Source: a virus
IMG/VR virus record: IMGVR_UViG_3300027741_000078
Location: 1-56,134 of that record
DNA: 56,134 nt
Direction: 5' to 3' (one strand)
Notes under the pieces: generated by a model
Databases searched by the model: none
What the model saw: the letters and a program-made list of their open reading frames with translations, nothing else
What the model was told of the DNA's origin: nothing
Part shown: positions 38,531-46,676 of the stretch, one piece after another
Layout: the number at the start of each line of letters is the position of its first letter
Numbering within the stretch: the first letter of the stretch is position 1
Translations under genes and position numbers: made by a program

Positions 38531-39631
38531 ATGGGCGATCGGAGCATGGACAGGTTTGGTTACGCGGAGAGGACGATCGCCAACCTGATGAAGCAGCCTG
38601 AGACAAAGGCGGAGAAGAGGAACCTTACCACCGCGGAGAAGGCGCAGGCTTTCCTTGAGGAGCAGCTACGCCAGATCACCACCCCGGAGCGGGCACGCAG
38701 GCTTTCCATGACGGCCTTTGGCGGCCCCCAGAGTGGTATCCCTGGTGGTATGGGCGCAGTCGACTTCGTGCCGTTCCTGGGCTCCGCTAAGGGGGTTGAG
38801 GAGGGTGCCCGCGACGTCAACCAGGCGGCCTACGATTTGGAGTCTGGCCGGTATGGTGACGCCCTTCGCAACTATGGAGCCGCTGTGCTTGGGGTTCTGC
38901 CTGGTGCTGCTGGGGCGGTCAAGGTTGCTCCCGGTCTTGCCAAGGCAATCAAGGCGGCCCCACAGGATGAGGCTCTGAGGCTTGCCCAGCAACGAGCAGC
39001 ACTACCGCCATCGCAGGGTGGTTTAGGGTTGCCGGCAGAAAACACGCCAATCGAACGCGCTCAAGCAATGGGGTTTGATTACGCTAGAAGAAGTAGAAAT
39101 CCAAGTGAACCATTTAATGATGTCAATTACGCAATGTTTGCGGAACACAATGGGGATCCAGACGAGGCATTGGATAGATTGCGTACATTTGGCAAAGGCC
39201 AATGGTTAGGAAGAGCCGAAGTCCCAGTTAAAGACATTCAAAAAGACATTGTTCGTTTAATTAAAAGAAGAGGGCTTAACGAACCATATCAAACAACGGC
39301 GGCTAACTTGGCAAGAGAAGCCAATCCAACTGACATTGTGAACTCTGGCGGAATGTGGGACGCCCCAGAGATTGCAGAGGCGGTTGTTGAACACGCTAGG
39401 GATAAGGGAGTTGGGGGAGTATTCCTAAATGATGGTGCAATTATATGGGACCCCGAATTGATACGGTCTCGTGAAGCAGCTTTTGATCCTTGGCGTAGAG
39501 ACGCGGCAACTGCAGCAGCGTTCGGCGTAGCAGCCCCTGATTTGTTGGCAAAAGAAAAGACAGAAAAGAAGCCTAAGAAAGATAAAACTAAGAAGAAGCC
39601 CGAAGGCGCTCTATCCCTAATTACTGAGTGA
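38531..39631 (+). CDS. Virion-operon protein with ADP-ribosyltransferase-like C-terminus candidate
   Basis: 366 residues. The N-terminal half (1-165) is helical, with Ala/Gly-rich hydrophobic stretches (AAVLGVLPGAAGAVKVAPG). The C-terminal half begins LPAENTPIERAQAMGFD, a linker common before ADP-ribosyltransferase-like domains in phage virion proteins, and ends GVFLNDGAIIWDPELIRSRE with AAFDPWRRDA, also typical. The usual H-G-T catalytic entry is missing. Around base 39040 the DNA changes by eye from GC-rich to AT-rich codons, which suggests a recent domain exchange. A toxin-like or structural role is unproven. The Lys-rich end KKPKKDKTKKKPEG may bind DNA. Confidence 0.6.
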   Translation: MGDRSMDRFGYAERTIANLMKQPETKAEKRNLTTAEKAQAFLEEQLRQITTPERARRLSMTAFGGPQSGIPGGMGAVDFVPFLGSAKGVEEGARDVNQAAYDLESGRYGDALRNYGAAVLGVLPGAAGAVKVAPGLAKAIKAAPQDEALRLAQQRAALPPSQGGLGLPAENTPIERAQAMGFDYARRSRNPSEPFNDVNYAMFAEHNGDPDEALDRLRTFGKGQWLGRAEVPVKDIQKDIVRLIKRRGLNEPYQTTAANLAREANPTDIVNSGGMWDAPEIAEAVVEHARDKGVGGVFLNDGAIIWDPELIRSREAAFDPWRRDAATAAAFGVAAPDLLAKEKTEKKPKKDKTKKKPEGALSLITE

Positions 39632-39639
39632 GAAGCAAT

Positions 39640-42201
39640 ATGGCAACACCGTTCCCTGTCGATCCGGAGTTCAACCGCTTCATTGAGGGCCAGCAGCAAG
39701 AGGAGCCTGAGCCGCTCGCTGATGACCTGTTCTCTGATGACGACACAGACATTGAGGAGCTTCCTGACGGCGGCGCTATCGTCAAGCAGACGACTGAGGG
39801 CCCGATGGAGAACGAGGACTTCTATTCCAACCTCGCCGACGACTTCGACGTTGAGATGGATGATGACCTCGGCGGGCTAGCGCTAAGGTATGTCGAGCTT
39901 GTTGAGAAGGACAAGCGGGCGCGGCAAAAGCGTGACGAGCAGTATGAGGAGGGGATCCGCCGTACTGGTCTGGGTAACGATGCTCCTGGTGGCGCTAACT
40001 TCAGCGGGGCCAGCAAGGTAGTCCACCCGATCATGGCCGAGGCCTGCATTGACTTTGCCGCTCGAGCCGTTAAGGAGCTATTCCCGCCTGACGGTCCGGT
40101 TCGCACCAACATCATCGGCGAGGTTGATGACGACAAGACTGCGGCCGCCGATCGCAAGCGTGACTTCATGAACTGGCAGCTTACTGACCAGATTGAGGAG
40201 TTCCGCGACGAGCAAGAGCAGATGATGACGCAGCTTCCTCTGGGTGGCTCGCAGTACATGAAGCTCTGGTACGACGAGCGCAAGAAGCGTCCCTGTGCCG
40301 AGTTCCTCCCGATTGACAATGTGCTGCTGCCGTTTGCCGCGGTGAACTTCTATACCGCCCAGCGCGTGACCGAGGTGCAGGACATCACGCAGTATGAGTT
40401 TGAGCGGCGTGTTGCGTCTGGGTTGTACAAGGACATCGGCTGGCTATCCTCCGCGCACGAGCTGGAAGAGACCAAGGCGCAGAAGGCCACCGACAAGATT
40501 GAGGGCCGATCCAAGGGTGAGAATGAAGACGGGATGCGCCGTATATTCCACATATATACCTGGCTCGAGCTAAAGAACGACAAGTACACAAAGGGTGAGT
40601 CGGCGCCCTACATCCTCATGATTGACGAGTACAACACCGAGGTCATCGGTCTGTACCGCAACTGGGAGGAAGGCGACGAGACGATGACCAAGCTTGACTG
40701 GATCGTCGAGTACAAGTTCATTCCCTGGCGTGGTGCGTATGCGATCGGGCTGCCACACCTCATTGGCGGCCTCTCTGCGGCCCTTACAGGCTCTCTAAGG
40801 GCTCTGCTGGACTCTGCCCACATCAACAACGCTGCGACGCTCCTAAAGCTTAAGGGCGCGAAGCTATCGGGTCAGTCTGTGCAGGTTGAGGTGACGCAGG
40901 TTGCCGAGATTGAGGCGGCTCCTGGCATTGACGACATCAAGAAGCTTGCGATGCCGATGCCGTTTAACCCTCCCTCGCCGGTGCTGATGGAGTTGCTGGG
41001 GTGGTTGACGAACGCCGCTAAGGGTGTGGTGACGACGGCCGAGGAGAAGATAGCCGACGTTAACGCCCAGGCTCCGGTTGGCACGACGCAGGCCTTGATT
41101 GAGCAGGGTGCTGCGGTCTTCTCATCTATTCACGCTCGTCTTCATGCTAGCCAGAAACGGCTGTTGAAGGTGCTTGGGCGTATCAATCGCTGGTATCTGG
41201 AGGATATGCAGCGTGATGAGGTCGTGGAGGGGCTTGAGATTAGCCGTGACGACTTCCTAAAGGTCAGTGATGTGGTCCCGGTGAGTGACCCGCACATCTT
41301 CTCTGAGACGCAGCGCATGGCCCAGACGCAGGCCGTGATGGCGATCATGGAGAAGGCGCCTGATTTGTTCAATCGACAGGCTGTTATTGAGCGGTTTTTG
41401 AAGCAGATCAAGGTTCCTAGCATCAATGAGTTGATGATTAAGAACCCTGAGCCGACGCTAACGGACGCCGCCAATGAGAATGTGGCGATGGCAAGCAATC
41501 AGATGGCTAAGGCGTTTCCTGAGCAGGACCATTTGGGGCATATTCAGGTGCATTTGGACTTTGCAAAGAACCCTGTTTACGGTTCAAACCCCTTAATTGC
41601 GCCTATTTACCTGCCAAAGGTCATAGATCATTTGCGCGAGCACATTGTCTTGTGGTATTTACATCGCATGAGCGGCTATGTTGAGAAAACAACTGGAGAA
41701 AGTCCGGAAATTTACGAAAACATGGACAATCCTAGGCCGATGGACAAGATTTTTGGGGCTGTTTCTCAGCACGTCATGCTTGATACGCAAGAAACGCTCG
41801 CTGGGATCATGCCTGAGATACAAAAACTCATGCAGATGGCCGAGCAATACAAGCAGAAACCGGAAATGCCGCCTGATGCACAGGTGTTGATGCAAACGAG
41901 CATGGCGGAGACGCAGCGCAGAGCACAAAGAGACCAGCAAGAGATGCAGTTGAAGGCCCAAGAGATGCAGGCCGAGGCGTCAATGAAGACCCAGAAGATG
42001 CAGGCCGACTATGACCTGACTCAGCAGGAGTTGAAGTTGCGCTACGGCTCTAAGCAGCTTGATAACGACCTCAAGGAGCAGATTGAGGGGGCTAAATTGG
42101 AGCGGGATGCCGCGGCATTGAAGATTGACCAGGACAAGATTGCGATCGAGATGGCTAAGGGTGGTTTGGTTCAACAAGGAGACGGCTATGGCAACGAGTG
42201 A
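39640..42201 (+). CDS. Portal protein, P22-like
   Basis: 853 residues. The acidic N-terminus is followed by the portal pattern G-A-N-F-S-G-A-S-K-V-V-H-P-I-M-A-E-A and C-I-D-F-A-A-R-A-V-K-E-L-F-P-P-D-G-P-V-R-T. Motifs such as YNTEVIGLYRNWEEGD, W-R-G-A-Y-A-I-G-L-P-H-L and a C-terminal coiled coil (about 745-850) with MQLKAQEMQAEASMKTQKMQ suit a long portal with a barrel helix as in P22. It is the DNA entry and exit ring at one capsid vertex. ATG 39640 was chosen over 39628 because the latter overlaps the previous gene. Confidence 0.88.
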   Translation: MATPFPVDPEFNRFIEGQQQEEPEPLADDLFSDDDTDIEELPDGGAIVKQTTEGPMENEDFYSNLADDFDVEMDDDLGGLALRYVELVEKDKRARQKRDEQYEEGIRRTGLGNDAPGGANFSGASKVVHPIMAEACIDFAARAVKELFPPDGPVRTNIIGEVDDDKTAAADRKRDFMNWQLTDQIEEFRDEQEQMMTQLPLGGSQYMKLWYDERKKRPCAEFLPIDNVLLPFAAVNFYTAQRVTEVQDITQYEFERRVASGLYKDIGWLSSAHELEETKAQKATDKIEGRSKGENEDGMRRIFHIYTWLELKNDKYTKGESAPYILMIDEYNTEVIGLYRNWEEGDETMTKLDWIVEYKFIPWRGAYAIGLPHLIGGLSAALTGSLRALLDSAHINNAATLLKLKGAKLSGQSVQVEVTQVAEIEAAPGIDDIKKLAMPMPFNPPSPVLMELLGWLTNAAKGVVTTAEEKIADVNAQAPVGTTQALIEQGAAVFSSIHARLHASQKRLLKVLGRINRWYLEDMQRDEVVEGLEISRDDFLKVSDVVPVSDPHIFSETQRMAQTQAVMAIMEKAPDLFNRQAVIERFLKQIKVPSINELMIKNPEPTLTDAANENVAMASNQMAKAFPEQDHLGHIQVHLDFAKNPVYGSNPLIAPIYLPKVIDHLREHIVLWYLHRMSGYVEKTTGESPEIYENMDNPRPMDKIFGAVSQHVMLDTQETLAGIMPEIQKLMQMAEQYKQKPEMPPDAQVLMQTSMAETQRRAQRDQQEMQLKAQEMQAEASMKTQKMQADYDLTQQELKLRYGSKQLDNDLKEQIEGAKLERDAAALKIDQDKIAIEMAKGGLVQQGDGYGNE

Positions 42202-42337
42202 TCAGGAGCAGCGTGGGGTTAACGTGCCCCAGCACAAGCGGATGGCGATGGGCGAGAAGCTTGACGGCAAGAGTATGAAGGGCGGCGAGAAGGAGCCGGC
42301 AAAGGGTGGGCTGCAACAGGCAAAGGAAAAGAAATGA
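42188..42337 (+). CDS. Small basic hydrophilic protein, unknown
   Basis: 49 residues: MATSDQEQRGVNVPQHKRMA, then lysine/glycine repeats ending GGLQQAKEKK. It overlaps the portal stop by 14 bases and is linked by ATGA to the next gene. Likely disordered. Possibly a capsid-internal or assembly factor; no family recognised. Confidence 0.55.
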   Translation: MATSDQEQRGVNVPQHKRMAMGEKLDGKSMKGGEKEPAKGGLQQAKEKK

Positions 42338-42513
42338 AGTTCGTTTCTGATCTGATTGATTTGATTGATGAGCAGCAAACATTCGTGTCCGAGTCTATGT
42401 TGGCGGGCGCGAATTCTTGGGAGGCGTATCAGCGTCTAGTTGGGCAAAACATTGGCCTGCAGATGGCGCTCGATTTTATTAACAACTTGCTTGAGGATGG
42501 AGATGCAAACTAA
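42334..42513 (+). CDS. Small helical protein, unknown
   Basis: 59 residues: MKFVSDLIDLIDEQQTFVSE, then SWEAYQRLVGQNIGL and LDFINNLLEDGDAN. It is coupled by ATGA to the preceding gene and overlaps the GroES-like gene by 11 bases. The form, short helices with acidic ends, suits an assembly accessory factor. Small proteins of this kind occur beside portals in related environmental phages. No function known. Confidence 0.6.
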   Translation: MKFVSDLIDLIDEQQTFVSESMLAGANSWEAYQRLVGQNIGLQMALDFINNLLEDGDAN

Positions 42514-42913
42514 CGATCTGGAATGGGCTTTCCCATCGGTAGAACCGGGGGCGCGACCTGCTGGCGGACGGATTCTGGTCCAACTGCGGCGGACGAAGCG
42601 TAAGACGGCGGGTGCGGGAATCATTCTCGTAGAGGAGACGAAGGAGACGGAGAAGTGGAACAACATGGTGGCTAAGGTCATCGCGTTGGGTCCCCTAGCC
42701 TTCTGCCACCGCGACACGCAGAAACCTTGGCCGGAAGGCGCATGGTGCAACGTGGGCGATTTTGTCCGAGTGCCTAAGTGGGGCGGGGATAGATGGGAGA
42801 TTCCTGTGCCTGGCGAGGACGGCGAAGACCCGGCCCTTTTTGCCATTTTCAACGATCACGAGGTTATTGCGATCGTTACCGGCAACCCTCTTGATATGAA
42901 GGCGTTTGTATGA
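42503..42913 (+). CDS. GroES-like co-chaperonin
   Basis: 136 residues. The pattern G-G-R-I-L-V-Q-L-R-R-T with G-A-G-I-I-L-V-E-E-T-K-E (mobile-loop region), followed by M-V-A-K-V-I-A-L-G-P and VGDFVRVPKW, is the GroES beta-barrel. The usual GroES end ALFAIFNDHEVIAIVTG is present. The T4 analogue helps host GroEL fold the capsid protein; here the gene sits among the portal, scaffold and major capsid genes, which fits that job. ATG 42503 was chosen over 42497 because GAGG lies about 6 bases before it. No GroEL is encoded. Confidence 0.82.
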   Translation: MQTNDLEWAFPSVEPGARPAGGRILVQLRRTKRKTAGAGIILVEETKETEKWNNMVAKVIALGPLAFCHRDTQKPWPEGAWCNVGDFVRVPKWGGDRWEIPVPGEDGEDPALFAIFNDHEVIAIVTGNPLDMKAFV

Positions 42914-43764
42914 CGGACGAAATTCAAGACATTGTTGACGTGGTGGAGGAAACCGACGGCTCCGTTGTCGCTGAGATTCCCCACGAGAGTGAGCCTCAAG
43001 AAGAGCCGTCCTCGGAACTAGCGGAGCAGAACCGCAACCGCCGCAAGGAGAAGAAGGAGCGGTATAAGCGTATCAACGAGGAGAAGGATACGCAGCTTGA
43101 GCTTTTGCAGCGCCAGAACCGTGAGCTGCTCGAGCGCCTAACCGCTGTAGAGCGCCGTGGTGTCCAGTCCGAGGTCTCTTCGATGGAGAAGAAGATCCAG
43201 GACGAGGAGGAGCGCTACAAGTGGGCCCAGGATCAGATGAAGAAGGCGATGGGGGAGCTTGACGGGGAGACCTTCGTTAGCGCCCAGCAGGTTCAGGCCG
43301 ACGCCGAGAAGAAGCTTGAGTATTGGCGCTGGAAGAAGCAAAACACCATTGAGCAGGCTGAGGCACCTCCGAAGGCAGATCCAAAGGTTATCAATTATGC
43401 GAACCAATGGATGTCAAAGAATAAGTGGTATGACCCTAACGGCACTGATCCGGATAGTGAGATTGCCCGCGTAATTGACGCCCAATTGGTAAAGGAAAAC
43501 TATGACCCTGCCTCTGCCGAGTATTGGGAAGAATTGGATGCTCGCGTGAAGGAGCGCATTCCGCGTCGCCAGAGCAGGCCTAGGAGCGTCGTAACGGGCT
43601 CAGAGAGGGAGACCGCATCCGAGAAGGACGGTAACTCTTTCTACATTAGCCCTGAGCGCGTTAGGGCTATGAAGGAGGCTGGATTTTGGGACGACCCCAA
43701 GATGCGGTCAAAGATGATCAAGCGATTTGCAGAGTGGAATCGAAACAATCGGGAAAATGACTAA
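42910..43764 (+). CDS. Scaffolding protein
   Basis: 284 residues, very acidic at the N-terminus (IVDVVEETDGSVVAEIPHES) and a long coiled coil from about 30 to 155 (KKERYKRINEEKDTQLELLQ, MEKKIQDEEERYKWAQDQMK). The C-terminal part has ISPERVRAMKEAGFWDD and a positively charged end RSKMIKRFAEWNRNN, as in scaffold proteins that bind the capsid lattice. The position between the GroES-like gene and the capsid genes is standard for a scaffold. It is likely absent from the mature capsid. Confidence 0.75.
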   Translation: MTDEIQDIVDVVEETDGSVVAEIPHESEPQEEPSSELAEQNRNRRKEKKERYKRINEEKDTQLELLQRQNRELLERLTAVERRGVQSEVSSMEKKIQDEEERYKWAQDQMKKAMGELDGETFVSAQQVQADAEKKLEYWRWKKQNTIEQAEAPPKADPKVINYANQWMSKNKWYDPNGTDPDSEIARVIDAQLVKENYDPASAEYWEELDARVKERIPRRQSRPRSVVTGSERETASEKDGNSFYISPERVRAMKEAGFWDDPKMRSKMIKRFAEWNRNNREND

Positions 43765-43766
43765 AA

Positions 43767-44309
43767 ATGGATGCTAGAATTAAGAAACCGTTATCTCTTG
43801 GCGGACGCGAAACTCGTGCTAGCGAGGACGCATCAAGGGCTCCTGTAGAGGAGAAGTTCGTCTCAACGCAAGAACGTCGGAAGATGTGGAGCGATGAGTG
43901 GACACAAAGTGCGCTGCCAAAAGTGCCTGAGCTTCCGGGATGGCATCTTTGCTGGCTATCGACAACTAACTCTTACGACAGTATTGATAAGCGGATTCGT
44001 CTTGGGTACGTTCCTGTTAGGGCAGATGAGTTACCTGGGTTTGAGAATTACCGCGTAAAGGCTGGCGAGCAAATCGGACACGTTGCTTGCAACGAAATGG
44101 TTTTATACAAAATCCCTATGGACTTGTATCAAGACATTATGTTGCAAATGCACCATGAGATGCCAAACGACGAGGCGGATAAGATTCGCGTCCAAGTTGA
44201 AAATCTTCAGGGTGCCCGTGACAGTTCCGGCAAGAGTCTGGGTCGGGTAGAGGGCGAAGGGTTTGGCGAATTCGACCGAAATGTAAGAACCCCCGTATTT
44301 GCGGGATAA
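43767..44309 (+). CDS. Conserved head-region protein, unknown
   Basis: 180 residues. It contains W-H-L-C-W-L-S-T-T-N-S-Y-D-S-I-D-K-R, IRLGYVPVRADELPGFENYR, and an H-V-A-C-N-E-M-V-L-Y-K-I-P core that is conserved in a family of phage head-region proteins. It lies between scaffold and decoration-type genes. It may be a minor head protein or assembly factor; I do not know a defined function. Confidence 0.65.
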   Translation: MDARIKKPLSLGGRETRASEDASRAPVEEKFVSTQERRKMWSDEWTQSALPKVPELPGWHLCWLSTTNSYDSIDKRIRLGYVPVRADELPGFENYRVKAGEQIGHVACNEMVLYKIPMDLYQDIMLQMHHEMPNDEADKIRVQVENLQGARDSSGKSLGRVEGEGFGEFDRNVRTPVFAG

Positions 44310-44326
44310 CTTTTAGGAGTAATGCT

Positions 44327-44953
44327 ATGTCAGCAAATAGTGCTCCGTTCGGCCTGCGTCCGGCGTTCCACCCTTCCGGTCTGGATCGTGCCCAAGCGCT
44401 TGCTGGCGGTATTGCATCGGCTTACAACACCGATATTCTCAAGGGCGCTCCGGTTAAGCAGAACACGAGCGGTAACATCGTTCTGGCTGCTGCATCGGAT
44501 GCAATTCTCGGCGCATTCTCTGGCGTGGAGTGGACTGATACAACGGGCCGCCGTCGTGTCTCCAACTACTGGCCGGCGAACACTGCCTACCAAACCGGAT
44601 CCTGCGTCACTTATTTCTATAGCGATCCCAACATCGTTTACGAAATCCAGACCGATGCAACGATCACTCAGGCCTCTATCGGCGACGAGTACGACTTCTC
44701 GGCTAGCACGGGCTTTACGGTCTCTAGCGGTTCCACGACCACTGGACTGTCGACGGCTGGCTTGGGCGTCTCTACCGCTGCTGGCGCTGCCGGAACTGGC
44801 GTGATGCGTGTTGTTGATTTGGCTCCCTACACCGACAACGCATGGGGTGATGCGTATGTGGTTGTGCGGGTTCAGATCGCCAAGCACCAGTACGCTTCGA
44901 TTAACGTGTCGTCGAATTCGACGTCCACCGCTGCCTACCCGGCTGCACTGTAA
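44327..44953 (+). CDS. Head decoration/stabilisation protein candidate
   Basis: 208 residues. It starts SANSAPFGLRPAFHPSGLDR and has Ile-rich beta strands (GNIVLAAASDAILGAFSGVE) and a T/S/A-rich loop (STTTGLSTAGLGVSTAAGAA), as in phage decoration proteins encoded just before or after the capsid gene. It is followed directly by the major capsid gene. A role in stabilising the capsid is inferred from position and composition. RBS AGGAG precedes the start. Confidence 0.6.
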   Translation: MSANSAPFGLRPAFHPSGLDRAQALAGGIASAYNTDILKGAPVKQNTSGNIVLAAASDAILGAFSGVEWTDTTGRRRVSNYWPANTAYQTGSCVTYFYSDPNIVYEIQTDATITQASIGDEYDFSASTGFTVSSGSTTTGLSTAGLGVSTAAGAAGTGVMRVVDLAPYTDNAWGDAYVVVRVQIAKHQYASINVSSNSTSTAAYPAAL

Positions 44954-44968
44954 TAGGAGGACTGAATC

Positions 44969-45883
44969 ATGGCAGCTCCAATGCGTAGTACCGACTTTCG
45001 GAGCATCGTTGAGCCAATTCTCAATGAGTGCTTCGATGGAGTCTATGACCAACGTACCGATGAATGGTCGCGGGTTTTCCGTGAGCAGACCGGTATCCCC
45101 CGCAACTACCACGAGGAACCGGTCCTTTACGGTTTCGGCGCGGCTCCACAACTGCCTGACGGGACCCCGGTCTCGTATCAGCAGGGTGGTGTGCTCTTCC
45201 TCAAGCGCTATGTGTACAACGTCTATGGCTTGGCGTTTGCACTGACCAAGGTGCTTGTTGAGGACGGCGACCATATCCGTATCGGCCAGGTTTACTCGCG
45301 TCACCTTGCTCAGTCTTTGATTGAGACGAAGGAGACTCTGGCTGCAAACGTGCTTAACCGTGCGTTTAACTCCAGCTATCCTGGCGGTGACGGTGTTGCG
45401 CTTAACTCCACCTCGCACCCGCTCGTTAGCGGCACCTTCAGCAACCTGTTGACGACCGCGGCAAACCTGTCGCAGACCTCGCTTGAGCAGATGTTGATCC
45501 AGATCCGTCAGGCTGTGGACAACAACGGCAAGAAGATTCGTCTGGTCCCACGCCAGTTGGTTGTGGCTCCTGGCAACGTCTTCCAGGCCGAGGTTCTGTT
45601 GAAGTCTGTTCTGCGTTCGGGCAGCGCCAACAACGACATCAACCCAGTCAAGTCGATTGGGCTGTTGGACGAAGGCGCGGCTGTTCTCTCGCGTTTGACC
45701 TCCGCCACTGCATGGTGGGTTCAGACCGACGCTCCAGAGGGCATGAAGCTTCTGATGCGCCGCAAGCTTGAGAAGACGATGGAAGGTGACTTTGAAACCG
45801 ACTCGATGCGCTACAAGGCAACTGAGCGTTACGACCTCGGATTCACGGACCCAAGGGCGATGTACGGAACTCCAGGTGTTTGA
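44969..45883 (+). CDS. Major capsid protein
   Basis: 304 residues. It has the pattern of an HK97-fold capsid protein: an N-arm (MAAPMRSTDFRSIVEPILNE), a conserved F-D-G-V-Y-D and the long spine helix (VYSRHLAQSLIETKETLAAN), with a loop TSHPLVSGTF typical of Mu-like and environmental phage capsids and a C-terminal LMRRKLEKTMEGDFETDSM. Length is typical (about 300-330 residues). It follows the scaffold and decoration genes and has RBS AGGAGG. Its large antisense open frame is a codon-bias shadow. Confidence 0.85.
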   Translation: MAAPMRSTDFRSIVEPILNECFDGVYDQRTDEWSRVFREQTGIPRNYHEEPVLYGFGAAPQLPDGTPVSYQQGGVLFLKRYVYNVYGLAFALTKVLVEDGDHIRIGQVYSRHLAQSLIETKETLAANVLNRAFNSSYPGGDGVALNSTSHPLVSGTFSNLLTTAANLSQTSLEQMLIQIRQAVDNNGKKIRLVPRQLVVAPGNVFQAEVLLKSVLRSGSANNDINPVKSIGLLDEGAAVLSRLTSATAWWVQTDAPEGMKLLMRRKLEKTMEGDFETDSMRYKATERYDLGFTDPRAMYGTPGV

Positions 45884-45890
45884 CGCGGGC

Positions 45891-45919
45891 TTGTAAACCC
45901 CAACGGGGATCTGTATACT
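45891..45919 (+). promoter_or_regulatory. Sigma-70-like promoter for the endonuclease VII gene
   Basis: TTGTAA (45891-45896), 17-base spacer, TATACT (45914-45919). A 4-pair hairpin CCCC-AAC-GGGG (45898-45908) lies within the spacer. The next gene is the EndoVII-like gene, so it may be transcribed independently of the capsid operon. Confidence 0.62.
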
Positions 45920-45948
45920 CCAAGGCTTAACCACCAAGGAGTATGCAG

Positions 45949-46611
45949 ATGCCCGTAAAATGTCATGTAATTGGTTGCGGAAAGGAAATAGCTGCAAAAG
46001 GCTTGTGCCAAAAGCACTACATGAGGGTTCAGAGGACTGGCAAAGTTGAAGATAGCCGGCCCGAGGATTGGGGCAAACGAGAACGGCATCCGCTTTACAA
46101 AGTATGGACTGGCATTTGCAGATACCATCGTTTGGACATGGATCCGCAGTGGCGAGAGGATTTTTGGAAATTTGTCGGAGATGTGCCGGAAAAGATTGCC
46201 GGGGCTAAGGCGTTTAGGCCAGACAAGCTAAAACCTTGGGCTAAAGATAATTTTTATTGGAAAGAAGCCAGGGTTTCAAGTGAAGACTACAAAGAGTATA
46301 TGCGTGAATGGCACAAACATTCTCGCGCAGCAAACCCAGAATATTATGCAAATCAAGCCCTGAAAAAAAAGTACGGGGTTGATCTGCAGTGGTATCAGGA
46401 GACTTTAAGCAGACAAAACGGTGTTTGCGCCATATGCAAAAAGCCAGAGACAACAACCATAAGAGGAAAGTTGATTTCCATGCCGGTTGATCACGATCAC
46501 AACACGGGGAAGGCTAGGGGTTTGCTTTGCACACAATGCAATAGGGGGCTCGGGCTCTTTCGTGATAGCGAGACGATATTACAGGCTGCAATCGAATATC
46601 TTAGAGTATAA
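45949..46611 (+). CDS. Endonuclease VII-like homing endonuclease
   Basis: 220 residues. An N-terminal zinc motif C-H-V-I-G-C-G-K-E-I with C-Q-K-H-Y precedes a basic region. The C-terminal domain (about 143-220) matches the recombination endonuclease VII fold: LSRQNGVCAICKKPE with Cys pair, MPVDHDHNTGKARGLLC with the D-H-D-H motif, and CTQCNRGLGLFRDS with the second Cys pair. Freestanding EndoVII-like genes inserted between essential genes act as homing elements. The gene has its own promoter and terminator. ATG 45949 was chosen because AAGGAG is 7 bases before it; ATG 45943 is too close. Confidence 0.85.
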   Translation: MPVKCHVIGCGKEIAAKGLCQKHYMRVQRTGKVEDSRPEDWGKRERHPLYKVWTGICRYHRLDMDPQWREDFWKFVGDVPEKIAGAKAFRPDKLKPWAKDNFYWKEARVSSEDYKEYMREWHKHSRAANPEYYANQALKKKYGVDLQWYQETLSRQNGVCAICKKPETTTIRGKLISMPVDHDHNTGKARGLLCTQCNRGLGLFRDSETILQAAIEYLRV

Positions 46612-46618
46612 TTTTGTG

Positions 46619-46642
46619 GAGGGAGGGGTCCCTCGTTTTTTT
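46619..46642 (+). terminator. Rho-independent terminator
   Basis: Perfect stem GAGGGA (46619-46624) with TCCCTC (46629-46634), loop GGGG, followed by G and seven T. It ends the EndoVII transcript and probably also limits read-through from the capsid genes. Confidence 0.9.
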
Positions 46643-46676
46643 AACTGAACAAACTTTTCAAGAAGGAGTTCATGCG

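Noticed and set aside
44330-45997. A 555-codon open frame on the minus strand across the decoration and capsid genes
   Set aside because: It mirrors two well-supported plus-strand structural genes, has no recognisable domain, and such long antisense frames arise from the strong codon bias of highly expressed genes.
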